Positions 24,414-33,265 of a stretch of 64,000 nt of DNA are shown piece by piece. The notes beneath the pieces were generated by a model. That model was not told the origin of the DNA. It saw only the letters and a program-made list of their open reading frames with translations, and searched no databases. Every line of letters begins with the position of its first letter. The first letter of the stretch is position 1. Made by a program: the position numbers and the translations under genes. Location: assembly GCF_051535235.1 (NCBI RefSeq), contig NZ_JBPPLZ010000002.1, positions 310,001 through 374,000 of the forward strand, given 5' to 3'. Source of the stretch: Nitrobacter sp051535235 (GTDB lineage: Bacteria; Pseudomonadota; Alphaproteobacteria; Rhizobiales; Xanthobacteraceae).

Positions 24414-24959
24414 ATGGCTGTCCTAAATTCTCCCACTCGCTCCGGCATAACATCCGCCGATCCGCAAAGGGCCGGGGAACGCCCCGTTGAGACGCGCTGG
24501 GACATCATCGAATTGCTGTTCTTCGCCTATCGCGACTTTGTCGGCGATCCGGACCATGTGCTGGAAGAATTCGGCTTCGGCCGCGCCCATCATCGCGTGA
24601 TGCATTTCGTCTACCGTTATCCGGGGCTTAATGTCGCGGACCTGCTCGAGGTGCTGCGCATCACCAAGCAATCGCTGGGGCGGGTTCTCAAGCAACTCCT
24701 CGATGAAGGCTACATTGTGCAGAAGGCCGGCGACCCCGACAGGCGCCAGCGCCTTCTTTTCGCCACCGCGAAAGGCGAGGCGCTAGTGGGGAAACTCGCA
24801 GGGCTGCAGACCGACCGCATCGTACGCGCGCTGCAAGGTCTCGACGCGTCCGGCGCGGAGGCCGTGCGCAAGTTCCTGCTCGGGATGATCGACCACGACG
24901 ATCCCGACAAGGTGCTGGAGGCGATCCTGCGGGCCGACGGCAAGATGGTGAAGGCATGA
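24414..24959 (+). CDS. MarR family transcriptional regulator
   Basis: 181 residues with a winged helix-turn-helix: LNVADLLEVLRITKQSLGRVLKQLLDEGYI holds the recognition region and DPDRRQRLLFATAKGEAL the wing with its conserved DxRRR-like motif. MarR dimers usually repress and respond to small ligands or oxidation. The ATG at 24414 starts MAVLNSP; an alternative start 14 codons earlier would overlap the putative operator. The stop overlaps the response-regulator start (ATGA), so MarR, regulator and kinase form one coupled unit, an unusual stacking of regulators. Confidence 0.92.
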   Translation: MAVLNSPTRSGITSADPQRAGERPVETRWDIIELLFFAYRDFVGDPDHVLEEFGFGRAHHRVMHFVYRYPGLNVADLLEVLRITKQSLGRVLKQLLDEGYIVQKAGDPDRRQRLLFATAKGEALVGKLAGLQTDRIVRALQGLDASGAEAVRKFLLGMIDHDDPDKVLEAILRADGKMVKA

Positions 24960-25684
24960 CGGTAACGCAAATGGCAGGAATCGCGCGTGCGCCGGTGAGG
25001 CCTGCCGACGACGCCCCGCATCTGCTGCTGGTCGATGACGACCGGCGCATCCGCGATCTGCTGTCGCGTTTTCTGGCGGGCGAGGGTTACCGTGTCACCA
25101 CGGCCATGAGCGCCAAGGCGGCCCGCTCGAAACTGCTCGGGCTGCATTTCGACCTGCTGATCCTCGACATCATGATGCCCGGCGAAACCGGCTTCGATTT
25201 CGCCCGCTTCATCCGCGCCTCGTCCTCGGTGCCGATCATCATGCTGACGGCGCGGCACGAGGCCGAGAGCCGCATCGAGGGTTTGCAGATCGGCGCTGAC
25301 GACTATCTCGCCAAGCCGTTCGAGCCGCGCGAGCTGGTGCTGCGGATCGGGAATATCCTCAAGCGCACGATGCCGCTGCCGACGGCGCGGACCGGATCGA
25401 TCGCATTCGGGCCGTATGTCTATCACCTGGACCGTGGCGAACTGCGGCAGGGCGACGACGTCATTCATCTCACCGATCGCGAACGCGAGATGCTGCGCGT
25501 GCTCGCCGCGACGCCCGGCGAGACGGTTCGCCGCGGTGAGCTGAACGGCGGAGGCACTGTCAACGAGCGCGCCGTCGATGTTCAGATCAACCGGCTGCGG
25601 AGAAAGATCGAGCGGGATCCGGCCAATCCGCTCTTCCTGCAGGCGGTGCGCGGCGTCGGCTATCGCCTGGTCGCAGCACCCTGA
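24956..25684 (+). CDS. OmpR-type response regulator
   Basis: 242 residues: receiver domain (acidic Asp27-Asp29, phospho-acceptor Asp71 in LILDIMMPG, Thr in MLTARHE, Lys in YLAKPFEPREL) and a C-terminal OmpR/PhoB winged helix (LTDREREMLRVLAATPG, VNERAVDVQINRLRRKIE, RGVGYRLV). It is the DNA-binding partner of the kinase starting seven bases downstream. The start overlaps the MarR stop. Target genes are unknown; ilvE and the aminotransferase at 27293 are neighbours. Confidence 0.95.
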   Translation: MTVTQMAGIARAPVRPADDAPHLLLVDDDRRIRDLLSRFLAGEGYRVTTAMSAKAARSKLLGLHFDLLILDIMMPGETGFDFARFIRASSSVPIIMLTARHEAESRIEGLQIGADDYLAKPFEPRELVLRIGNILKRTMPLPTARTGSIAFGPYVYHLDRGELRQGDDVIHLTDREREMLRVLAATPGETVRRGELNGGGTVNERAVDVQINRLRRKIERDPANPLFLQAVRGVGYRLVAAP

Positions 25685-25691
25685 GCTGCCG

Positions 25692-27083
25692 ATGATGAGC
25701 ACGCTCGACGCCGGCATGACGCTGATCCGCACAACGTCCCGGCGCGTCTCCTTGGCCAATGGCAGGATGGCGCGAGCATTCAAGAACTGGATGCCCAAGG
25801 GCCTCTACGCCCGCGCGCTGCTGATCATGATCGTGCCGATGGTGGTGCTGCAATCTGTTGTGGCCTTCGTGTTCATGGAGCGGCACTGGAACACGGTGAC
25901 GCGGCGGTTGTCGACGGCAGTGGTGCAGGACGTCGCCGCGCTGATCGATATCTACAAGGACTATCCGCAGGACAAGGCCCGCGCGACGATCCGGCGCATC
26001 GCACAGCAGCGGCTCGGGCTCGTGGTTGATTTCCTGCCGCCGGGCGACATGCCGCCGCCCGGGCCGAAGCCGTTCTTCTCCCTGCTCGACCAATCGCTGT
26101 CGGTGCAGATCAGCAGGCAGATCGGCAAGCCGTTCTGGATCGATACGGTCGGCCGCTCCAGCCTGGTGGAGATCAGGATCCAGCTCGACGACGCGGTGAT
26201 GCAGGTCTTCGCGCAGCGCAGCGCCGCTTATGCCTCCAATTCGGAAATCTTCATCTTCTGGATGCTGGGCACGTCATCGATCCTGCTGTTCGTCGCGGTG
26301 CTGTTCCTGCGTAACCAGATCAAGCCGATCCTGCTGCTGGCGGACGCCTCCGAGCGCTTCGGCAAGGGCCGCGAAGCGCCGAACTTCCGTCCGCGGGGCG
26401 CGCGCGAGGTTCGGCGCGCCGCGCAGGCGTTTATCGAAATGAAGATGCGCATCGAGCGCAGCATCGAGCAGCGCACTGCGATGCTGGCCGGCGTGTCGCA
26501 TGACCTGCGCACCATCCTGACCCGCTTCAAGCTGGAGCTGGCGCTGATCGGCGACAGTCCTGAAGTCGACGGCATGCGCAAGGACGTCGACGAGATGCAT
26601 GGGATGCTGGAGGCCTATCTCGCCTTCGCGCGAGGCGACAGCGGCGAGCAGGCGCAGCCGACCGACATGGCGGCCGCGCTGGAGGATCTGCGCAGCGACG
26701 CCGAGCGCAACGGCCACGCCGCGACGACCAATTTTCACGGGCTTCCCGTCGTCACCGTCAAGCCGGCCGCGCTCAAGCGCTGCCTCGGCAATCTGGTGTC
26801 GAACGCGGCGCGCCATGCCGACTCCATCGCAATCAATGGCCATCGCGATCACCGCTGGCTCACGGTCATGGTCGACGATGACGGCCCGGGCATCCCGCAG
26901 GACATGCGCGAGGAAGTCTTCAAGCCGTTCCTGCGGCTCGACAGCGCCCGCAATCAGGACGAGGGCGGGACCGGTCTCGGTCTTGCGATTGCGCGCGACA
27001 TCGCCCGCTCCCATGGCGGCGACATCACGCTCGGCGACAGTCCGATGGGGGGCTTGCGCGCGACGGTGCGGGTGCCGGTGTAA
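25692..27083 (+). CDS. EnvZ-like sensor histidine kinase
   Basis: 463 residues. Two membrane helices (about 35-58 and 190-212) enclose a periplasmic domain of about 130 residues rich in Pro (FLPPGDMPPPGPKPF); then a HAMP linker, the dimerisation/phospho-acceptor box GVSHDLRTILTR with His270, the N box NLVSNAARHAD, G1 DDDGPGIP and G2 GGTGLGLAIARDIARSHGG. The architecture fits EnvZ. It starts MMST at 25692 (or one codon later), seven bases after the regulator. The signal sensed is unknown. Confidence 0.94.
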   Translation: MMSTLDAGMTLIRTTSRRVSLANGRMARAFKNWMPKGLYARALLIMIVPMVVLQSVVAFVFMERHWNTVTRRLSTAVVQDVAALIDIYKDYPQDKARATIRRIAQQRLGLVVDFLPPGDMPPPGPKPFFSLLDQSLSVQISRQIGKPFWIDTVGRSSLVEIRIQLDDAVMQVFAQRSAAYASNSEIFIFWMLGTSSILLFVAVLFLRNQIKPILLLADASERFGKGREAPNFRPRGAREVRRAAQAFIEMKMRIERSIEQRTAMLAGVSHDLRTILTRFKLELALIGDSPEVDGMRKDVDEMHGMLEAYLAFARGDSGEQAQPTDMAAALEDLRSDAERNGHAATTNFHGLPVVTVKPAALKRCLGNLVSNAARHADSIAINGHRDHRWLTVMVDDDGPGIPQDMREEVFKPFLRLDSARNQDEGGTGLGLAIARDIARSHGGDITLGDSPMGGLRATVRVPV

Positions 27084-27292
27084 CGGCCGACTAGATCATC
27101 CGGATGGCCGGACAAGCTCGCGGCGAAGGAGTCCGGATTCGACTGCCTTCCACTTTCGGAAAATCATGCTCTGGCTTTCCCGCTTTGCCGCCCCACATTG
27201 TAATCAAGCCCTGTTTAATCGAGCCCGTTGCTGGCAGGAGCGCACGATGCTCTACGGCCTCGGGACAGCTTCGAGTCGAGGGAGCGAGTGCC

Positions 27293-28510
27293 ATGGATGG
27301 CTCGGTTCAACTCGAAATGCGCTTCGGCGCCGCCAATTATGCGCCGATGCCGGTTACCCTCGCGCGTGGCAACGGCGTTTATCTCTGGGATGAAAATGGG
27401 CGGCGCTACATCGACATGATGGGCGCCTATTCGGCGGCGAGCTTCGGGCACTGTCATCCGCGGCTGGTGCAGGCGCTCACCGATCAGGCGCAGCAACTCG
27501 ACACGGTTTCCCGTGCCTATTTCAGCGATCGTCTTGGCGCCTTTCTCGGCCGCGCCTGCGCGCTGACCGGGATGGATCAGGCACTGCCGATGAACAGCGG
27601 CGCGGAGGTGGTGGAGACGGCGCTGAAGGCCGCGCGCAAATGGGCCTACACCGTTAAACATGTGCCGGCCGACCGCGCCGAGATCATCGTGTGCGACGGC
27701 AATTTTCACGGCCGCACTATCGCCATCGTCGGCTTCTCATCCGTGCCGCAATATCGCGACGGCTTTGGACCGTTTCCACCCGGTTTCAGGTCGGTGCCGT
27801 TCGGCGACGCGGCGGCGCTCCGCGCGGTGATCACGCCGAACACGGCGGCATTCCTGGTCGAGCCGATCCAGGGCGAGGGCGGCATCAACGTGCCGCCGCC
27901 GGGCTATCTTGCGGAGGTCGCGCGCATCTGCCGGGAGCATAACGTCCTGCTGATCTGCGACGAGATTCAGTCCGGGCTTGGCCGCACCGGACGGCTGCTG
28001 GCCTGCCAGCACGACGGCGTGAAGCCGGATGCGGTGACGCTGGGCAAGGCGCTGGGCGGCGGTCTTCTGCCGGTGTCGCTATTTCTGGCGCGCCGCGAGG
28101 TGATGCAGGTGTTCAAGCCCGGCGATCACGGCAGCACCTTCGGGGGCAATCCGATCGCTGCCGCGGTCGGGCTGGCGGCGCTGGATACGCTGATCGAGGA
28201 GAATTTGATCGAGCGGTCCGCCCGTCTCGGTGCGCATCTGCTTGCCCGGCTCCGCGCGATCAGGAATCCGATCGTCCGCGAGGTGCGCGGGCGCGGGCTG
28301 TTCGCTGGCGTCGAACTGGAGCGCGATCTCGCCAGCGCGGCTGCGGTGGCGACGCGGTTGTTGCAGGCCGGCGTGCTGACCAAGGACACGCACCGCAACA
28401 CCGTCCGTTTCGCGCCGCCGCTGATCATCGAGGAATCCGAGATCGACTGGGCGGTGGACCGCGTCGCTGAAGTGCTGGACGAATTCGCTCGCGCGGAAGC
28501 TCATCCTTAG
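27293..28510 (+). CDS. rocD: Ornithine aminotransferase (class III)
   Basis: 405 residues, the length of ornithine-oxo-acid transaminases, which convert ornithine and 2-oxoglutarate to glutamate semialdehyde. Supporting motifs: YLWDENGRRYIDMMGAYSAASFGHCHPR, MNSGAEVVETALKAARKW (OAT-type rather than ArgD-type), EPIQGEGGINVPPPGYL, ICDEIQSGLGRTG with the PLP Asp, and the Schiff-base Lys in TLGKALGGGLLPVS. The ATG at 27293 follows GAGGGAGCG. A related aminotransferase acting on acetylornithine cannot be excluded. It lies 210 bp after the kinase gene and may have its own promoter. Confidence 0.9.
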   Translation: MDGSVQLEMRFGAANYAPMPVTLARGNGVYLWDENGRRYIDMMGAYSAASFGHCHPRLVQALTDQAQQLDTVSRAYFSDRLGAFLGRACALTGMDQALPMNSGAEVVETALKAARKWAYTVKHVPADRAEIIVCDGNFHGRTIAIVGFSSVPQYRDGFGPFPPGFRSVPFGDAAALRAVITPNTAAFLVEPIQGEGGINVPPPGYLAEVARICREHNVLLICDEIQSGLGRTGRLLACQHDGVKPDAVTLGKALGGGLLPVSLFLARREVMQVFKPGDHGSTFGGNPIAAAVGLAALDTLIEENLIERSARLGAHLLARLRAIRNPIVREVRGRGLFAGVELERDLASAAAVATRLLQAGVLTKDTHRNTVRFAPPLIIEESEIDWAVDRVAEVLDEFARAEAHP

Positions 28511-28531
28511 AGAAATGAATATGACATTCGC
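28511..28531. repeat. Single arm of the family D repeat after rocD
   Basis: AGAAATGAATATGACATTCGC resembles the left arm at 12631-12650. It begins at the base after the rocD stop. Confidence 0.5.
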
Positions 28532-28585
28532 GACGCCCGCTAGAGTCGTTCACGGCTTGATGAACACGGAATGTCGATCTTCTTC

Positions 28586-28725
28586 ACCTCTCCCCGTCGG
28601 GGAGAGGTCGGCACCATAAGCGCCGTTACGCGCGTCTTCGACGCGCTATGGTGCCGGGTGAGGGGGGTTTCAACCTCGAGAAGTATTACCCCCTCACCCC
28701 AACCCTCTCCCCATGGGAGAGGGAG
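28586..28725. repeat. Composite palindromic element (family C pair with nested hairpin)
   Basis: ACCTCTCCCCG, T, CGGGGAGAGGT (28586-28608) is a perfect 11-bp-arm palindrome. It is followed by GGCACCATA (28610-28618) and TATGGTGCC (28647-28655), which pair around GCGCGTC/GACGCGC. A second, inverted C-type half with CCCTCACCCCAACCCTCTCCCC and GGGAGAGGG closes the element. No coding sequence is seen in the 260-bp gap between the convergent rocD and aldehyde dehydrogenase genes. Confidence 0.85.
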
Positions 28726-28770
28726 TTCGCTATGCCCGGTGATGCGTTTTCATCTAAAGGTGAATTTGCT

Positions 28771-30282
28771 CTAACCGATGTCGAAACGGACGCCCTGAGC
28801 GAGCGGAAGATCGTCGCCGTAGTTCACGGTGCTGGTGACGCGACGCATGTACGCTTTCCAGGCGTCGGAGCCGGCCTCGCGGCCGCCGCCGGTTTCCTTT
28901 TCGCCGCCGAACGCGCCGCCGATCTCGGCGCCGGACGGGCCGATATTGACGTTGGCGATGCCGCAGTCGGAGCCTCTCGCGGAGAGAAATTTCTCCACCT
29001 CGCGCATGTCGGTCGAGAAGATCGAGGACGATAGGCCGTGAGCGACCGCGTTGTGCTGCGCGATCACCGCGTCAAGGTTGGTGTATGTCATGACGTACAG
29101 GATCGGCGCGAAGGTCTCGCGCAGCACCGGCCCGGTCTGCGCCGGCATTTCCACCAGCGCCGGCCGGACATAATACGCATCCGGAAATCGCTGCTCATCG
29201 ATACGCTCGCCGCCGTGGACCCGTGCGCCGTGCGCCCGAGCTTCGTCCAGCGCGCGCTGCATGTTGCGGAATGCGGCTTCGTCGATCAGCGGACCGACCA
29301 GCACCTCGTCACTCATAAGCGGGTCGCCGATCCGCACCGAGGCGTAGACCTGCTTCAGCCGCGCCACGAACCCGTCGTGGATGCTGTCATGGACGAACAG
29401 CCGCCGCAGCGTGGTGCAGCGCTGGCCGGCGGTGCCCATGGCGGCGAAGGCGCTGGCGCGCAGCGCCAGATCGAGATTCGCCGACGGGCAGACGATCGAG
29501 GCGTTGTTGCCGCCGAGTTCGAGAATGCTGCGGGCGAACCGCCGCGCAAGCTGAGTCCCGACCTCGCGGCCCATAGTCGTCGATCCGGTCGCGGAGACCA
29601 GCGGCACCCGTGAATCGCCGACCAGGAGTTCGCCGACGTCGCGCCCGCCGATCAGAACCGTGGACAGGCCGTCCGGAACGGCGCCAGCCTTTGCGGCGGC
29701 GCGCTCAAACAGCGCCTGAACCGCTAGCGCGGTCAGCGGGGTTTTCTCGGACGGCTTCCAGATCACCGGATTGCCGCAGACCAGCGCCAGCGCTGCATTC
29801 CACGACCACACCGCGACGGGGAAATTGAACGAGGTGATGACGCCGACAGGGCCGAGCGGATGCCATTGCTCCATCATGCGGTGATCGGGCCGCTCGCTGG
29901 CGATGGTGAGGCCGTAAAGCTGGCGCGACAGGCCGACGGCGAAATCGCAGATGTCGATCATTTCCTGCACCTCGCCACGGCCTTCCGAGACGATCTTGCC
30001 GGCTTCGATGGTGACCAAACGGCCCAACGCATCCTTGGCAGCGCGCAGTTCGTGGCCGAGCAGGCGGACAAGTTCGCCGCGTCGCGGCGGAGGGACCTGA
30101 CGCCATTGCCGGAATGCTGCTTCGGCCAGCGCAATGGTCTCGGCTGCGTGCTGAGGACTTGCGTCATCGACGTGGGCGATGGTTTCGCCGGTCAGCGGCG
30201 ATCGCGCGGCGCGCGCACCCTGTCGGCTGTCGGGAGCCACGCCGAGATGATCGAGCAGGGATGTGACCTCGTTTGCGAGCAC
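28771..30282 (-). CDS. ALDH7-family aldehyde dehydrogenase (piperideine-6-carboxylate / aminoadipate semialdehyde type)
   Basis: 503 residues, NAD(P)+-dependent. The C-terminal block SDCGIANVNIGPSGAEIGGAFGGEKETGGGREAGSDAWKAYMRR is read here as the antiquitin/ALDH7A1 type, whose members oxidise aminoadipate semialdehyde in lysine breakdown (only short pieces needed: SGAEIGGAFGGEK, GSDAWKAYMRR). The catalytic Glu is in ILELGGNNA and catalytic Cys in GTAGQRCTTLRR; FNFPVAVWSWNAA marks the cofactor fold. I chose a GTG start at 30282, eight bases after GAGAGAAA, since no ATG fits before conserved sequence. It is 107 bp downstream of proC on the same strand. Confidence 0.85.
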   Translation of the reverse strand: MLANEVTSLLDHLGVAPDSRQGARAARSPLTGETIAHVDDASPQHAAETIALAEAAFRQWRQVPPPRRGELVRLLGHELRAAKDALGRLVTIEAGKIVSEGRGEVQEMIDICDFAVGLSRQLYGLTIASERPDHRMMEQWHPLGPVGVITSFNFPVAVWSWNAALALVCGNPVIWKPSEKTPLTALAVQALFERAAAKAGAVPDGLSTVLIGGRDVGELLVGDSRVPLVSATGSTTMGREVGTQLARRFARSILELGGNNASIVCPSANLDLALRASAFAAMGTAGQRCTTLRRLFVHDSIHDGFVARLKQVYASVRIGDPLMSDEVLVGPLIDEAAFRNMQRALDEARAHGARVHGGERIDEQRFPDAYYVRPALVEMPAQTGPVLRETFAPILYVMTYTNLDAVIAQHNAVAHGLSSSIFSTDMREVEKFLSARGSDCGIANVNIGPSGAEIGGAFGGEKETGGGREAGSDAWKAYMRRVTSTVNYGDDLPLAQGVRFDIG

Positions 30283-30389
30283 GGCAGATTTTCTCTCGTC
30301 GAACGCTCGATGACTGCCGCCCCATGTTGCGGCATGTTGCGACAATTCTTCAAGCCGCACGAGCGTTCCGGCGACACGCGGCCGAGAAG

Positions 30390-31220
30390 TTACTTCGCCA
30401 GTTCCTTCGATCGCTCTGTCGCAGCGGCGACCGCGCGTGTCATCAGTTCTTTCATGCCGTGCTCGCCCATCAGCACACCGAGCGCGGCAGCCGTGGTACC
30501 GCCGGGCGAGGTGACGTTCTGGCGCAGCGTCGCGACGTCGAGATCGGACCGGTGCAGCAGTTCGCCTGACCCGGCGACGGTCTCGCGGGCCAGCCGTGCG
30601 GCGAGATCGGCAGGCAGGCCGGCGGCGACGCCGGCGCGCGCCAGTTCCTCGGCGAGCAGGAAGACGTAAGCCGGTCCCGATCCGGAGACCGCGGTGACGG
30701 CGTCCATCAGCGCCTCGTCGTCGATCCATTCCACCGCGCCGGTGGCACGCAGCAGCGCGTCGGCCGTGGCGCGCTGCTGATCGTTCACGCTCTTCGCAGC
30801 GACAGCGACCGTGATGCCGCGGCCTATCGCGGCCGGCGTATTGGGCATCGCGCGGACGGCGTTGCCGCCGCAGACTGCATCGAGCACCGCGATCGTCGTG
30901 CCAGCCATGATCGACACGACAAGAGTCTTCGGTCCGATCAGCGGCCGCAAAGCCGGGCCGGCGGCGCCGAACGTTTGCGGCTTGATCGCGAGCACGAGCG
31001 CCGCGACGTCGTCGGTCGTCGTTATCGCGGGGTTCAGCCGGACGCCGCGGGCGGCGAGAGCGCGGATATCGTCGGAGAGATGGGGATCGATCACCGCGAC
31101 GCGCTTCGGATCCAGCCCCTGCGCGAGCCATCCGCTCAGCAGCGCACCGCCCATCTTGCCCGCGCCGGCAAGAACCACCGTGCCGGAGATGTTTGCGAGG
31201 GAAGTTTGCGATTCAGCCAT
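30390..31220 (-). CDS. proC: Pyrroline-5-carboxylate reductase
   Basis: 276 residues; last step of proline synthesis. N-terminal Rossmann fold with VLAGAGKMGGALLSGWL near residue 14, then VLAIKPQ near residue 75, AMPNTPAAIGRG near residue 122, and the C-terminal family signature GSGPAYVFLLAEEL...LARETVAGSGEL...LRQNVTSPGGTTAAAL. The ATG at 31220 (MAESQTSL) is the expected start; an upstream extension reads into a REP element. A RocD-type enzyme, which can supply P5C from ornithine, is encoded 2 kb away in convergent orientation. Confidence 0.96.
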   Translation of the reverse strand: MAESQTSLANISGTVVLAGAGKMGGALLSGWLAQGLDPKRVAVIDPHLSDDIRALAARGVRLNPAITTTDDVAALVLAIKPQTFGAAGPALRPLIGPKTLVVSIMAGTTIAVLDAVCGGNAVRAMPNTPAAIGRGITVAVAAKSVNDQQRATADALLRATGAVEWIDDEALMDAVTAVSGSGPAYVFLLAEELARAGVAAGLPADLAARLARETVAGSGELLHRSDLDVATLRQNVTSPGGTTAAALGVLMGEHGMKELMTRAVAAATERSKELAK

Positions 31221-31263
31221 GACAATGCGCCAGTGAATAGCCGACATACTAGCACCGATATCT

Positions 31264-31301
31264 GCGTCATGGCCGGACTTGTTCCGGACATCCACGTCTT
31301 T
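31264..31301. repeat. Half-copy of REP family A
   Basis: GCGTCATGGCCGGACTTG, TTCCGGACATCCACGTCTTT: same half as at 3427-3465, including the GGCCGGA/TTCCGGAC hairpin. It lies between proC and the YbjN-like gene. Confidence 0.8.
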
Positions 31302-31373
31302 GCATGTGAGGCGCGCTTCGCGCCCAAGCCCGGTTGTGGAAAGGTATCTATTCGATGGCGCCGCCGGAGAAGG

Positions 31374-31874
31374 CTAAGCCTCGCCCTCGGTGTCGAACAT
31401 CGCGGCGGTCATCGCTTCGGCCGCGGTCTTGCCGGCCCAGATCACGAACTGCAACGCCGGATAATAGCGCTCGCAGGCATGGATCGCACCGGCGAGCATC
31501 TCCGCGCATTGTGCGTTCGACGCCGTCATTCCCTCGGGCAGGACCAGCGCGTGGCGGTACATGACCGTGCCGGTCTGGGTCCAGATATCGAAATGGCCGA
31601 TCCACAATTGCTCGTTGATCGCGGCGATGGCGCGCTGGGCCTCGTTGCGGCGTGCTACCGGAATTTTCATGTCGAAGGCGCAGGCGAGATGCAGCGCCTC
31701 GATCTCGCCCATCCAGGTGAAGGTGATCTGATAATCGGTCCAGTTGCCTTTCGAGACGATGGTGATTTCATCCTCGCCGGAGCGCTCGAACGCCCAGTCG
31801 TTGGTGGCGGCGATATCCTCGACCGCCGCCAGCGGATTGTTTCTGGAATCGATAACGCCTTCGAGCAGCGACAT
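31374..31874 (-). CDS. YbjN domain-containing protein
   Basis: 166 residues. The pattern NPLAAVEDIAATNDWAFER near the N-terminus and LHLACAFDMKIP followed by AQRAIAAINEQLWIGHFDIW matches YbjN-type (type III secretion chaperone-like fold) proteins common in alphaproteobacteria; function not established. The ATG at 31874 gives MSLLEGVIDS. It is a cytoplasmic protein, with no signal or membrane segment. A 659-bp gap lies upstream and proC downstream on the same strand, separated by a REP half. Confidence 0.85.
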   Translation of the reverse strand: MSLLEGVIDSRNNPLAAVEDIAATNDWAFERSGEDEITIVSKGNWTDYQITFTWMGEIEALHLACAFDMKIPVARRNEAQRAIAAINEQLWIGHFDIWTQTGTVMYRHALVLPEGMTASNAQCAEMLAGAIHACERYYPALQFVIWAGKTAAEAMTAAMFDTEGEA

Positions 31875-32533
31875 GCCGTCCCGATCCTTGCTGTTTGTCT
31901 GTGTTGATACGCACGCATAGGACGGCCGCGGTGCTGGCACGTCGCGGGACTTCGATCTTTCAGACGATCCATCAAGCGCGTGGATCGGATGAGGAATGAT
32001 GTCCTGCGCGGATCAAGTGATGTGATTTGCGGAATCCGCGCAACGCCGCCCCGAGTCCGTCCACAGGCAAAGCGCGCGTCGTCCACAACTGATCAAACGG
32101 CGCTACGACTCGCGGCCGTGAACAAAACGGAATCGGATTCGCGTTGCGCGAGTCTCGCGGCCCTGACTCGCTTGCCGCGAGTCTCGCATGATCGGGCCCG
32201 ATTGAAATCAGGATTCAAGGCGGACGGTTTTTCGAACGCGGGTTGCGAACAGGCGACGGACGGCGCACATGCATGCCGGCATTTTCGTTCTGGAGGGAGC
32301 GATCGGTCGTGTCGCGCAGGCTCCTCGTTGCGCTCCGATATTCCTGACGCCTGAGCTGGTGTCTCGCGACAGCCGGAGAGCCGGAAAACCCCTGCCGTTT
32401 CCTTGTTATTTCGGGCGTTTGCGGCTAGAACGCCGCTACGTCTCACGGCCCCCGCACCCCTGGAGGCTTGCCGGTGACGCGCAACGGGCCGCGATTGCGG
32501 CCTTTAACTTTTTGAAAAACAAGGACTAAAACG
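31875..32533. other. 659-bp region without a gene upstream of rplY
   Basis: I see no convincing coding frame or known RNA. It must hold the divergent promoters for the YbjN-like gene and rplY-pth. GCGAGTCTCGC occurs at 32148-32158 and 32177-32187 with GACTCGC copies at 32107 and 32165, allowing alternative hairpins. Close to rplY, TTGTTATTTCGGGC, a GGCGTTTGCGGCTAGAACGCC dyad and an AT-richer leader lead to the start codon. Confidence 0.5.
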
Positions 32534-33250
32534 ATGGCGACCGTCAGGGAATTGAAGGCGACCGCGCGTCCGAAGAGCGGCAAGGGGGCCGCCCGGGCAG
32601 AGCGTCGCGCCGGCCGAGTGCCCGGTGTGATCTATGGAAACAACCAGCCCCCGCAGCCGATCTCGGTCGAGGAGGCGGAACTGCGCCAACGCATTCTGGC
32701 AGGCCGTTTCCTCACCACGATCTTCGACGTCAGCCTGGAGGGCAAGAAGCATCGCGTGATTCCGCGCGACTTCCATCTCGATCCGGTCAAGGACACTCCG
32801 ATCCACGTGGACTTCATGCGGCTCGGCGAAGGCGCCACCATCCGTGTCAGCATTCCGCTTCGCCTGCTGAAGGCGGACGTCGCGCCCGGCGTGAAGCGCG
32901 GCGGTACCGTCAACCTCGTGACCCATGCCATCGATGTCGAATGCGCAGCCGACAACATTCCGCAGTTCATCGAAGCCGACGTCGGCGGGCTGGAGATCAG
33001 CCATTCGCTTCATCTGTCTGACATCACGCTGCCGTCCGGCGTGAAGCCGCTGGCGCGAGAGGACGTCACGCTGGTGACCATCGTGCCGCCATCCGGTTAC
33101 GCGGAAGAACTGAAGGCTGCGGCCGCTGCCGCTGCGGGCGGCACGGCGGCTCCCGCCGCTGGTGCGGCTCCCGCGGCGGGCGGGGCTGCCGCCGGCGCAG
33201 CCGCGGCAGGCGCGAAGGCGCCCGCAGGCGGTGGCGACAAGAAGAAGTAA
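32534..33250 (+). CDS. rplY: 50S ribosomal protein L25 (Ctc/TL5 form)
   Basis: 238 residues: an N-terminal L25 domain binding 5S rRNA (ELKATARPKSGKGAARAERRAGRVPGVIYG), a C-terminal TL5-type beta domain (PIHVDFMRL, VPVxLR-like SIPLRLL, IEADVGGLEISHSLHLSDI) and an Ala/Gly/Pro-rich tail of about 45 residues ending DKKK, typical of Rhizobiales. pth follows 15 bp downstream, the usual rplY-pth operon linking ribosome assembly and peptidyl-tRNA recycling. Confidence 0.96.
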   Translation: MATVRELKATARPKSGKGAARAERRAGRVPGVIYGNNQPPQPISVEEAELRQRILAGRFLTTIFDVSLEGKKHRVIPRDFHLDPVKDTPIHVDFMRLGEGATIRVSIPLRLLKADVAPGVKRGGTVNLVTHAIDVECAADNIPQFIEADVGGLEISHSLHLSDITLPSGVKPLAREDVTLVTIVPPSGYAEELKAAAAAAAGGTAAPAAGAAPAAGGAAAGAAAAGAKAPAGGGDKKK

Positions 33251-33265
33251 GCGACCACTTGCACC

